Program-made: the position numbers and the translations under genes | Source: an uncultured Clostridia bacterium | GTDB lineage: Bacteria > Bacillota > Clostridia > TANB77 > CAG-508 | DNA length: 53,673 bases | Direction of reading: 5' to 3' | NCBI GenBank assembly: GCA_944387535.1 | Contig: CALXFI010000004.1 | Coordinates: 1 to 53,673 of the forward strand | In this document: piece by piece, positions 18,605 to 28,200 of the stretch | Layout of the letters: every line of letters starts with the position of its first letter | How positions within the stretch are numbered: the first letter of the stretch is position 1 | Notes under the pieces: generated by a model | What the model saw: the letters and a program-made list of their open reading frames with translations, nothing else | Told to the model about the DNA's origin: nothing | The model's database searches: none

Positions 18605-18802
18605 ATGCTAAAAAATATTTAGATTAATTTTTTGTGCTTTGTAACAAATATTTTTCTTTGCGCAAATAAATGATTGAAGCGTTTTTAGTAAGAAAATGTC
18701 CAAAAATGTAATAAAAATGTAAAGAGTTTTTAATAATTGTGGCGCAAATGACTTTCCCTAAAGACTTATGGATTATTTTCCCAGATTAGGAAAAAATACA
18801 CA
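18605..18802. other. Intergenic region before the fused surface gene
   Basis: No ORF or recognised riboswitch. GCGCAAAT occurs twice in direct orientation (18660-18667 and 18742-18749), 82 bases apart, upstream of the promoter. In such AT-rich DNA this could be a regulator site, but the case is weak. Confidence 0.3.
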
Positions 18803-18831
18803 TTGAAATTGCTTGAAAAAGCTTGTAATAT
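18803..18831 (+). promoter_or_regulatory. Probable promoter of the fused surface gene
   Basis: TTGAAA 18803-18808, 17-base spacer, TAATAT 18826-18831. A second overlapping TTGAAA at 18813 with TATAAG at 18835-18840 is an alternative. Confidence 0.5.
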
Positions 18832-18866
18832 TAATATAAGAAATTTTACATATGGGGGAAAGTATC

Positions 18867-21800
18867 ATGAAAAAGAAAAATATTGTAAAAATATTTGCTT
18901 TAGCAGTTTTAGTAATTTTGGTAATAGTAGCAAGCAGATTAGTTACAAGAACAAGTTATGGAGCAGATAATGAAGAAAAAGCTATTCTTGAAGGAGCTTT
19001 TAATAAGTATGTAAATTATGAGCTCACGGATGGAACTAAAGCCACTTTAGTGCAATATAGCTTAAGAACAGGAATTGAATATGGAGATGAATTTTATGCT
19101 ATAAGAAATTCAGAAATAAGTGTTGCTTTAAACCAAATTGATGGAAAATATCCAACCAGTGTAAAAGTAATTGGTAAGAGTACAAAAGTAACGAATGGAA
19201 AAACAACAGATATAAATGAAGATTATAGCTATGATTCTAATACTGGAATTGTAACAATAAGAACAAGTAATGAAAATGAAAATGGAGACCCTATATATAA
19301 TGCAAAACCAGCTGAGAATGATAGAGATGAATATATTGTTATTTCTTATTATGATACTTATACACAAGATAAGCCAGAAAGAGAATTATCTTGCAATGTA
19401 TCATATAAAGCAGTATTGTTTACAGATGATAATAAAGAAGTAACTGGAGAAGGAAATCTAGATCAAAAAGTTACAGAAGATGTAGGAGAGTTAACTTCTG
19501 TTAATACAAATACAAGTGATGTATATAATGGATATATTAAATCTAATATTATAAATGGAACTGCTTATGATACAGAATATACTGAGAATAATGAAATAAT
19601 GATAAGTGACAAACGTGCTCATCAAAAAATTAATATTACAGAAGAAAACTCATTTGTAGCACAAAATGATATTTATTATAAAAGTACAAAAATATTAAAA
19701 GATGACATATTAAATGTTTTAGGAGAAAATGGTAGTTTAGAGATATTAGATGGAAATAATAATGTTGTTGCAACTATTGATAATAATACAGAGTTCAATG
19801 AAAATGGAGAATATATAGTTACATATGGAGATGATGTAAATAGTATAACTATAAAAACAAGTAATGTAACCAATGAGGGAATATTAAACATAGAAAATGT
19901 AAAGAGAATAAAAAGTGATGAATCAAATATAGATGATAAAGATATCACAAGAAAAGTAACTATAGTAGGAATAAATGAAAAAGAAGAACAAGTAAATGTA
20001 GATGAAACTATAAACTACTTACAAAATGGAAACTTAAATTTAAATAGTGTAGACAATAATGTAACTACAGGAGAAAATGAAGGCAATAATGTAGCAACAC
20101 AAATAGTAGAAGAAGAAAGCTACAGAAATGAGAAAGAAAATACAATAGAAATAAAAGATGCTACAACTAATATAGAGTTAAATGTAGATAATACAAATTG
20201 GACAAATGAAAAACAAAATGAAGTAACTTTTGATATTTCATTAAATTCTTCAAATATTAAAGACAATCTTTTTGTTAATCCAAGTGTAAGAATAACTTTA
20301 CCAAGTGAGGTAGAAAAAGTTATATTAAATGATAGCCAAATTATGTATGGTAATGGATTAGAGTTACAACAACCATATACAGAGACTGATGAAAATGGAA
20401 ATATAAATATAGTAGCTAATTTAACCGGTAAACAGACACAATATGATACAAATAATTTAGGATTAACAACAAATGTAAAAATAAGTGGAACAATAATCTT
20501 GAAAAAAGACATAAGTAATGCGTCAGAAAAAATGAATTTAACATACACAAATGGATATACATTAGATGGAAGTGCTGAACAAGGAAATATTGAAAAACAA
20601 GTACAGATATCTACTTATAATGCAGATACAGAACAAACAAATCAAACTAATGATATATCACAAGTTGTAAGTAATACAATTGAAAATGTAGGAAAAGAAG
20701 CAAGTACAATAGCAACAATGCAAAATGTAGATGGCTTGGAATTAACAGTTGAACCAGTAAAAGGAGATACAATATTAAAAGATGGCGACAGTGTATATGA
20801 AGGAGAATTCATTAAATATAACATTACAATAAAAAATAATTCAGATAATGATTTAACTGGTGTAAAAGTTGTTGGAAATATACCTGATGGCGTTACATAT
20901 GGAGAACTAGATGCAGATTATTATAATGCACTTAGCTATTATAGATATAATTATGATAGTGAGTTAAAACAAAAAGAAATAGATGTAGGAGATATAAAAT
21001 CAGGAGAGAGCATTTCTGAATTTTATGAAGTAAAAGTAAATGATTTAGCAGATGGAACAGAGGAATTACCAATAGATTCTACTATAGATTTATATGTAGA
21101 TACTCAAGAAGTAACAAGTTACGAAATAAAGAACACAGTAAAACCAGCAGAATTGAGTGTGTTTTTAAAAGCAGAAACAGATCACACACCAGAAAATTGG
21201 AACTATGATTTAATTTTTACAGGAGAAGCAAAAGATGCGACTGTAAAAGTGCAATTACCTGAAGAATATACAGCTGAATATTATATGGAAGGTGAGCTTG
21301 GTTTATTATCAGAAATAACAGAAGAACAAATATCAGAAGACAATGTACTTACATTAAATGTAAATACAGCAAATACATATAGAATTTTTGGAACAATAAA
21401 GAATGTAGATGTAGATACTACAGGTAATTTATCTACAAAAATATTACAAGCAGTAGCAACTGTTAATGTTGACGGAAACGAATATAAATCAAATGAAAAT
21501 AGAATAGAATATAGTTATGAAAATTTATCTATAACAATGACTTCAAATAATGAGGGCGAAGAAGTAAAATATGGAGATATAATTGAATATACAATTTCAA
21601 TTAAAAATATAGGTAGAAAAAATACAAATGAATTAGGATATGATCAAATATTAGTAAATTTAAAAGATTATTTACCAGAAGAAGTTGAACCTATAGATGT
21701 AACATATATGAAGCAAGAATATGCAGAAGATGGGTCTATAAGTTCAGAAGAAGAAGTTACTGAAGATATAAGTGGAACTGTTACAGATGATACAGGAAAA

Positions 21801-24800
21801 GTAAATCCTAATGTAGATTTAATGATACAAATTCCATATCAAGAAACTAGAACAGTTGTTATTAGAGCAAGAGCAGGATATGTGGAACAAGAAACAAAAA
21901 TAGAAAATACTGCAACAATTGATTGGTATATGAATATATTTAATGGAACCTCAGAAGGAGAAAACGAAGAAAATCAAGGTGTTTTAAAAACAAAAGATTC
22001 AAATACAATAACACATATAATTGTTCCTCAGCAGGAAGAACCAGATGAACCAGACGATCCAGACAACCCAGATAATCCAGACAACCCAGACAATCCAAAT
22101 CAACCAAATCCAGACAATCCAGATCCAGATAACCCAAATCCGGACAATCCAGATACTGAATTATATAATATATCTGGAATAGCTTGGCTAGATGAAAATG
22201 AAGATGGACAAAGACAAGAAAGTGAACAAAGAATTAGTGGAATACAAGTATCATTAGTAGATGCTGAGACGGGAAATGTTGTAAGCGATGAAGAAAATAA
22301 TAATATGGTAGCAACAACAACAGCAAATGGAACTTATGCTTTTAGTAATGTAGAGCCAGGAAATTATATTGTAGCATTTAAATACGATACAGAAAATTAT
22401 TCTTTAACTACTTACCGAAAGAGTGGAGTAAATAGTGAAATTAACTCAGATGTAACGGATGTGACAGCAAAAGTTGATGGAGTTGATACAACTGTAGCTG
22501 CAACAGATATTATTAATGTAAATACGAATACTTCAAATATAGATATAGGTCTAGTCTCAAGAAAAACATTTGATTTTAAATTAGATAAATCTGTAAAGAG
22601 AGTTTCATTAGAAACAAAAAACGGAACAAAAGAAGTAGATTATGGTGATTCAAAATTAGCTAAAATAGATGTAAGAGCAAAAGAAATAGCAGGGGCAAAA
22701 GTAACTGTAGAGTATGAAATAGCAATAACAAATGAGGGAGAAGTAGATGGTTCAGTGGATGAAGTTGTTGACTATATTCCTGAAGGATTTACATTTTCAA
22801 CTCAGCAAAATAAAGATTGGGCAGCTAGTGCGGATGGAAAAATTACAAATAGTAGTTACACGAATCAAAAAATACAACCAGGACAAAGTATTACATTATC
22901 AGTTATATTAACTAAACAGCTAACAGAAGATGATTTAGGAACATATGTAAATAAAGCAGAGTTATCAAAAGTTAGCAATTCAAGGAATTTATCCGACATA
23001 GACTCAACACCTGGAAATAATAATGCACAAGAAGATGATTATTCAGAAGCAAGTCTTATTATTTCACTTCATACTGGTCTTATAACATATATTTGTATAG
23101 GCTTTGGAGTATTAGCAATTTTGGGATTAGGAATATTCTTAATACGTAAATACGGAATTAAAAAAGTAAACAAATTTATGGTATTATTGGTGATGTTTGC
23201 TACATTAATAATATCTCAAAATAGTAGAACAATAGCTTATAGCCCTACTAGTACTACTTTTTCTAACCCAGACCAAGGTACATATTTCTCTGGAGGACCA
23301 ATGGGCATGGGTGGTGACTGTGTAAATCATGGAGTATGGGCTTATAGTGGAGGTTATACATTATATAGTACTAGTAGAACTAATGTAAGAACTACGTATG
23401 GACCTAATAATGCACAGTTTACGTTAAGTGGAAATACAAATCAAAGATTAGACTTAAGATTACAAGGAAGTAATTATGTAGTAGGACCTTTCCAAGTAAA
23501 TAGTACATCATATGAAAATGGATATAATATAACAGTATACGGAAAAAACGGTGGAGCAATATATACAACATTTATAAATGGTGGAAGTACAACATTCTAT
23601 TTATCTATACCTGCATCAAGTTGTGCTGCAGCAGGAGGAATTTCTTCAGTAAAATTACATGCTAGTAAAACAGCAACTAGAATTAAATATTGTTCTCAAA
23701 CAGAATATGGATACTTTACAGCAGGTTCACAATATCAGAAAGTAAAAGCACGTTATCCATATACTAGAAGATGGCAAGAAGAAGAAGAAATAACTGTAGA
23801 AAAAGAATTAGTATGGAGATTATTTAATGCTTCATTAGATTTAGAAAAAATAGACTACGATGATGATACTGTTAGAATTGATATTTCTGGAGTATTAAGT
23901 GGACCAAGTGGTACAATAGAATTTACAACAACAGATGGTAGATACCATTTTGATAATTTAATACCAGGAACATATACAATTACAGAAACAATAAATAATA
24001 ATTATGGATATGAAGAAAATGTAAATACAACAATAAATGTAAGCTTAGGTAGTGGTTCTGTTATAACAGCACAAATGAAGAACATTAAGTATACTGGTAA
24101 CATAAAGATAGTTAAAAAAGATAAAGATACAGGAAGACTAATGTCTGGTGTAAGCTTTAAGCTACAAGCAGCAGAAGGTTATGTTATTGGAATTGATGAC
24201 AGTGGAAATCCAATAAGACAGGCAACAGGTTCAGCACACTTTAGTAATATGGAATATACAAGTGATATTAGTCAGGCAACAGAATTTATAACAGATGGCA
24301 ATGGTGAAGTAGAAATTTATAATATTAGAATAGGAACATATACAGTAATAGAGTATGCAATAAATACTGATAGATATGGATATGAACTAGATGATAATTA
24401 CATTTTCTGGAGTAGTAGCATTGGTTCAGGAGAACATACTTCTATAGGACAAGTAGAAGTTGTAAGAAAACCATCATATGTAACAACGCCTAAGAGAAGT
24501 GTAAGCGATAGTGATTTTGATATAATCACATTTGAAAACAGAAGAAAATGGATTAAATTATCAGGAAATGTATGGGAAGATATGATAAGTGGTAAGACTT
24601 CTGAAAGAGATTACTTATATACAGCAAATGATTCAACTGAGAATAATCCAGATAAATTAGTTGCAAATGTAACTGTAAGATTAAAAGATAGAAATGGAAA
24701 TACAATACCATTTAGAACACAAGAAGATGGACCATATGTAAATGAAGTTCTAACAGATGAAAATGGACACTATTTAATGGTAGATGTGTTAATTGATGAT

Positions 24801-27620
24801 ATACCAAATTATTATATTGAATTCTCATATAATGGAATGAGCTATACATCAGTACCAATAGTAGATACAGCACTTAATGCTGAAAATTATAATGGAACAA
24901 GAGCTATAGAAAATGCAGGTGTAAGAGCAGAATTTAATAGAAAATATTCAGAAATAACACATAGCGGAAATACAGGACCAGTTGGAGAATCAAGGGATGA
25001 TAGTGGAAGTAAGACATATGACTTAAATTATGATCAAGGAGAATACAGCAGTAGCTTAAATTATGGACCAAATGCATTATATGGATATGATGGTCAAAAA
25101 TTCCCTGTAAATAATACTTATGACCAATATATGATAACAGCAACAACAAAAGATGCATTTATGCAAGTAGGCGATGACGGATATTTAGATTATATGAAAA
25201 CACCTGAAGAAATAAGAAAACAAGAAATAGAAGAAATAGAAGAACTTAATTTGGGATTAGAAGAAAGAGAACAACCAGACTTAGCATTGGTAGAAGATAT
25301 TGAAAATGTAAAGGTATCATTAAATGGTTATGAACACACTTATAATTATAATCAAAGATTCGAAAACCAAGAGGTATATGGAGATGGATTTAATGTAGGT
25401 GTAAAATTCGGAAATGAATATGGTTCAGCAGAATATACACAACCAATTTATTCATCAGATGTAGTATACAATGCACAACCTGGAAATGAAGGAAAATTAG
25501 AAATATATGTAAGATATAAGATAGCATTAAGAAATGAAGCGACAAATTTATATACCAGAGTAAATAATGTTATAGCTTTCTATGACAATAGATATACTAT
25601 TGATAGTATTCAAGACGATAACGGAAGTACATATAATTATACTGATGAAGGCACTGTAGGAGATTATAAAAAGGCTACAATAGAAGCGGTTAATCAAGAC
25701 CTAGAACCTCAAAGTGTAAAATATGTATACATCACATATAAACTAAATAATGATGCAATAAATGCTGTATTAAATAATAACAATGAATTTGAGGAAAATC
25801 CATTAGATGCAGTTGCAGAAATAGGTTCATATTCAACATACTCAGATTCAGGATTTAGTGTACATTATGCAGGAGTTGATAAAGACTCTAGACCAGGTTC
25901 AGCAGAGCCAGCAGATAGAAGTACATTTGAAGATGATACAGATAGTGCACCAGCATTTAAGTTAGAATTAAAAGAAGGTAGAGTAATAGCAGGAACTGTA
26001 TGGGAAGATGAAGCAGTACAAGAATTACTAAATAATGGAACACAGGTAGTAGATTCTACAGGAAATACAATAACTATGAAAGAAAGAATTGGTAATGGAC
26101 TATATGATGAAGGAACTGAAAATACAATAGGAAATGTTACAGTAGACTTAATAGTATTATCTTATGATGAAGAATCAGAGGTAGATTTAGCAAATGCAAA
26201 TATATTAGGAGAAGCAGAAGGAACAGAATCTGAGATAGCTAAACTATATCAAGGAATAACAAATGCTGATGCTAAGGAAGTTGATGCAACAATGACAACA
26301 GGTAGTGATGGACATTATGAGTTCTCTGGAGTAATACCAGGAAAATACTTGCTAAGATTTACTTATGGAAATGAAAGTGTAATATATAATCCTGACGGAA
26401 CAGAAAATAGAAAGATAGAAGATGTAGATAAGTATAAATCAACAATCTATAGAGGAAATAGACCAGAAAATCAAGCAACAGCAGCAGGAGATACAGATTG
26501 GTGGTATAGATCAGAAACATCTGGAGAAGAAGGAGCTCAAAGATGGTCAGATGCTAGAGATGAAATTGGAATAGATGGAAATGGTAGATTTGATCTTCTT
26601 GCAGAGAGAAATGCTGGAGAAAGAGAATACTATTATGGAAATACAAGTCCAGATGTCATAAACAATGTTGATACAATAAGAAATATCGAAGCAAGATCAA
26701 GAGGATTTGAAATTAAAGAAGATTATGACGTTAACTTAGATAATATGAGTAAATTTGGAGAAGACCTTAAATTTGTATTTGACAATATAGACTTTGGTAT
26801 TATAAGAAGACCAATACAAAAACTTAATGTTGAAAAACAAATAGCTTATGTAAAAGTAACGCTTGCAAATGGTCAAGTATTAATTGAAGGAGACCCAAGA
26901 GTAGATCAAATTGAACATTTAAGATTCCTACCAGATGGAAATGTTCATATAGAAGTAGATAGTGAAATTATACAAGGTGCTACATTGACTGTAAGATATG
27001 AAATAATAGCAGATAATACGGATTCAGAATTAGATTATAGTGACGATAATTACTATATCTTCGGAATTCAAGCGGATTCAAGTAAATTAATAGCACCAAA
27101 AGTAAAAAGATTACATGATTACCTATCAAATGATTTAGTATTTAATAAAGAAAATAGTCCAGATTGGAATCAATATGAGTCTGGAGAACTAGAGCAATTA
27201 CTAAATGATCAATACCTATCACAAGATGCATATGATACTATTAAATCATTTAATCAAATATTATGGACAAATGCATTTGAGAATATGGGAGTAGGAAGAT
27301 ATACAACGACCTTAGAAGTATCTAAAGTGTTATCAAATAGTGCGGATGACTTTGTATTTGATAATGATATAGAGGTAAATATATTGAAAGGTAGAAGAAC
27401 AACAAAGCCAGATGATCCAGATGATTATACAATACCTGGAGATTATATACCAAGTGATAGTGGCAGAATAGAAGGTGGAGACGATTCTTATGTAACTTTA
27501 ACAATAACACCACCTACTGGTGAGGATTTAGGTTATATACCATACATTGTTTTAGGTATAAGTGCATTCATTATCTTAGGAGTAGGAGTTATCTTCATTA
27601 AGAAAAAAGTATTAAAATAA
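18867..27620 (+). CDS. Surface polyprotein: fused paralogue of both upstream surface proteins
   Basis: 2917 residues from ATG 18867, seven bases after GGGGGAAAG. The first half mirrors the 1605-residue protein: signal peptide (1-30), beta modules, a Pro-Asp-Asn-Pro linker (about 1060-1095), an SdrD B-like domain (about 1100-1200), then SLHTG, a membrane helix (about 1405-1428) and RKYGIKK. The frame stays open into MVLLVMFATLIIS (from about 1438), an internal signal peptide. The second half mirrors the 1302-residue protein: GGDCVNHGVW (Cys about 1485), SpaA and SdrD B-like domains, and a C-terminal TPPTG (about 2881) with membrane helix and KKKVLK. Cleavage at the internal signal peptide would release two surface proteins. 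Thr/Asn/Glu-rich composition matches its neighbours. Confidence 0.85.
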   Translation: MKKKNIVKIFALAVLVILVIVASRLVTRTSYGADNEEKAILEGAFNKYVNYELTDGTKATLVQYSLRTGIEYGDEFYAIRNSEISVALNQIDGKYPTSVKVIGKSTKVTNGKTTDINEDYSYDSNTGIVTIRTSNENENGDPIYNAKPAENDRDEYIVISYYDTYTQDKPERELSCNVSYKAVLFTDDNKEVTGEGNLDQKVTEDVGELTSVNTNTSDVYNGYIKSNIINGTAYDTEYTENNEIMISDKRAHQKINITEENSFVAQNDIYYKSTKILKDDILNVLGENGSLEILDGNNNVVATIDNNTEFNENGEYIVTYGDDVNSITIKTSNVTNEGILNIENVKRIKSDESNIDDKDITRKVTIVGINEKEEQVNVDETINYLQNGNLNLNSVDNNVTTGENEGNNVATQIVEEESYRNEKENTIEIKDATTNIELNVDNTNWTNEKQNEVTFDISLNSSNIKDNLFVNPSVRITLPSEVEKVILNDSQIMYGNGLELQQPYTETDENGNINIVANLTGKQTQYDTNNLGLTTNVKISGTIILKKDISNASEKMNLTYTNGYTLDGSAEQGNIEKQVQISTYNADTEQTNQTNDISQVVSNTIENVGKEASTIATMQNVDGLELTVEPVKGDTILKDGDSVYEGEFIKYNITIKNNSDNDLTGVKVVGNIPDGVTYGELDADYYNALSYYRYNYDSELKQKEIDVGDIKSGESISEFYEVKVNDLADGTEELPIDSTIDLYVDTQEVTSYEIKNTVKPAELSVFLKAETDHTPENWNYDLIFTGEAKDATVKVQLPEEYTAEYYMEGELGLLSEITEEQISEDNVLTLNVNTANTYRIFGTIKNVDVDTTGNLSTKILQAVATVNVDGNEYKSNENRIEYSYENLSITMTSNNEGEEVKYGDIIEYTISIKNIGRKNTNELGYDQILVNLKDYLPEEVEPIDVTYMKQEYAEDGSISSEEEVTEDISGTVTDDTGKVNPNVDLMIQIPYQETRTVVIRARAGYVEQETKIENTATIDWYMNIFNGTSEGENEENQGVLKTKDSNTITHIIVPQQEEPDEPDDPDNPDNPDNPDNPNQPNPDNPDPDNPNPDNPDTELYNISGIAWLDENEDGQRQESEQRISGIQVSLVDAETGNVVSDEENNNMVATTTANGTYAFSNVEPGNYIVAFKYDTENYSLTTYRKSGVNSEINSDVTDVTAKVDGVDTTVAATDIINVNTNTSNIDIGLVSRKTFDFKLDKSVKRVSLETKNGTKEVDYGDSKLAKIDVRAKEIAGAKVTVEYEIAITNEGEVDGSVDEVVDYIPEGFTFSTQQNKDWAASADGKITNSSYTNQKIQPGQSITLSVILTKQLTEDDLGTYVNKAELSKVSNSRNLSDIDSTPGNNNAQEDDYSEASLIISLHTGLITYICIGFGVLAILGLGIFLIRKYGIKKVNKFMVLLVMFATLIISQNSRTIAYSPTSTTFSNPDQGTYFSGGPMGMGGDCVNHGVWAYSGGYTLYSTSRTNVRTTYGPNNAQFTLSGNTNQRLDLRLQGSNYVVGPFQVNSTSYENGYNITVYGKNGGAIYTTFINGGSTTFYLSIPASSCAAAGGISSVKLHASKTATRIKYCSQTEYGYFTAGSQYQKVKARYPYTRRWQEEEEITVEKELVWRLFNASLDLEKIDYDDDTVRIDISGVLSGPSGTIEFTTTDGRYHFDNLIPGTYTITETINNNYGYEENVNTTINVSLGSGSVITAQMKNIKYTGNIKIVKKDKDTGRLMSGVSFKLQAAEGYVIGIDDSGNPIRQATGSAHFSNMEYTSDISQATEFITDGNGEVEIYNIRIGTYTVIEYAINTDRYGYELDDNYIFWSSSIGSGEHTSIGQVEVVRKPSYVTTPKRSVSDSDFDIITFENRRKWIKLSGNVWEDMISGKTSERDYLYTANDSTENNPDKLVANVTVRLKDRNGNTIPFRTQEDGPYVNEVLTDENGHYLMVDVLIDDIPNYYIEFSYNGMSYTSVPIVDTALNAENYNGTRAIENAGVRAEFNRKYSEITHSGNTGPVGESRDDSGSKTYDLNYDQGEYSSSLNYGPNALYGYDGQKFPVNNTYDQYMITATTKDAFMQVGDDGYLDYMKTPEEIRKQEIEEIEELNLGLEEREQPDLALVEDIENVKVSLNGYEHTYNYNQRFENQEVYGDGFNVGVKFGNEYGSAEYTQPIYSSDVVYNAQPGNEGKLEIYVRYKIALRNEATNLYTRVNNVIAFYDNRYTIDSIQDDNGSTYNYTDEGTVGDYKKATIEAVNQDLEPQSVKYVYITYKLNNDAINAVLNNNNEFEENPLDAVAEIGSYSTYSDSGFSVHYAGVDKDSRPGSAEPADRSTFEDDTDSAPAFKLELKEGRVIAGTVWEDEAVQELLNNGTQVVDSTGNTITMKERIGNGLYDEGTENTIGNVTVDLIVLSYDEESEVDLANANILGEAEGTESEIAKLYQGITNADAKEVDATMTTGSDGHYEFSGVIPGKYLLRFTYGNESVIYNPDGTENRKIEDVDKYKSTIYRGNRPENQATAAGDTDWWYRSETSGEEGAQRWSDARDEIGIDGNGRFDLLAERNAGEREYYYGNTSPDVINNVDTIRNIEARSRGFEIKEDYDVNLDNMSKFGEDLKFVFDNIDFGIIRRPIQKLNVEKQIAYVKVTLANGQVLIEGDPRVDQIEHLRFLPDGNVHIEVDSEIIQGATLTVRYEIIADNTDSELDYSDDNYYIFGIQADSSKLIAPKVKRLHDYLSNDLVFNKENSPDWNQYESGELEQLLNDQYLSQDAYDTIKSFNQILWTNAFENMGVGRYTTTLEVSKVLSNSADDFVFDNDIEVNILKGRRTTKPDDPDDYTIPGDYIPSDSGRIEGGDDSYVTLTITPPTGEDLGYIPYIVLGISAFIILGVGVIFIKKKVLK

Positions 27621-27656
27621 TAGTTGTTATAACTATAAATGATACTAAATAAAAAT

Positions 27657-27697
27657 AAAATCAGGTTAAATAGAAATATTTAGCCTGATTTTACTTT
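27657..27697 (+). terminator. Rho-independent terminator after the fused surface gene
   Basis: AAAATCAGGTTAAAT (27657-27671) pairs with ATTTAGCCTGATTTT (27678-27692), one G-U pair, followed by a T-rich run. Confidence 0.8.
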
Positions 27698-27989
27698 TTA
27701 ATATATTATAAAAATTTAAAGTAAAAAGAAAAGAATAAATTTATGCAACTTTTAAAATCTTGTTCACAGAAATTATAAAAAGTGGTATTATAAAGATACT
27801 TTTTAATCTTAAATTTTAGCTATTTTGGAAAAACTCCCATATTTCATTAGAATTGAAAATGAAAGAAATTTAAAGTAAAGAAGGTTATAGAAAAAGAGAA
27901 AAATATGGAAAATTGTAATAAAAATATTGGTTTAGATGTGGAAACAGACTGTTTTAATTAATATATAATTAATTAAAAGGTCTTTTTTT
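27698..27989 (+). ncRNA. Candidate untranslated transcript ending in a strong terminator
   Basis: This stretch has no credible ORF or ribosome binding site, yet it ends in a strong plus-strand terminator (27946-27989) that no preceding gene needs, because the surface gene already has its own. A TTGTTC/TATTAT pair within 27760-27800 could be a promoter. No known RNA family is recognised. It could instead be a backup terminator or a relic. Confidence 0.3.
27946..27989 (+). terminator. Strong orphan terminator upstream of spoIIE
   Basis: AGACTGTTTTAATTAAT (27946-27962) pairs with ATTAATTAAAAGGTCT (27968-27983), then a run of Ts to 27989. There is no T-run in the minus orientation. Confidence 0.75.
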
Positions 27990-28113
27990 CATATTTTTCT
28001 TTTTATTATTTTTTTCTAAATATTGCTTTTTTCGATATTCTGTAATAAAATAAAAATCGTATATTATATTATTATGAAGGAAATAAAAAATATATATAAA
28101 AAATTGTAAAAAA

Positions 28114-28140
28114 CTTTTTTGGTTTGGAAGACCAAAAAAG
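28114..28140. other. Perfect hairpin upstream of spoIIE
   Basis: CTTTTTTGGT (28114-28123) and ACCAAAAAAG (28131-28140) form a perfect 10-base stem about 60 bases before the spoIIE start. Read on the minus strand a T-run follows; on the plus strand it would be part of the spoIIE leader. Its role is unknown. Confidence 0.5.
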
Positions 28141-28200
28141 ACAAAAACCACGAAGGACAAGTAGTAAAATAAGCTTATCAAATTTAAAGAGGTGGTAAGG

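Noticed and set aside
18605-18802. Riboswitch before the fused surface gene
   Set aside because: Lies upstream of the probable promoter and shows no recognised aptamer core.
22050-22155. Short direct repeats resembling a CRISPR array
   Set aside because: In-frame Pro-Asp-Asn-Pro coding repeats inside the surface gene; no spacers.
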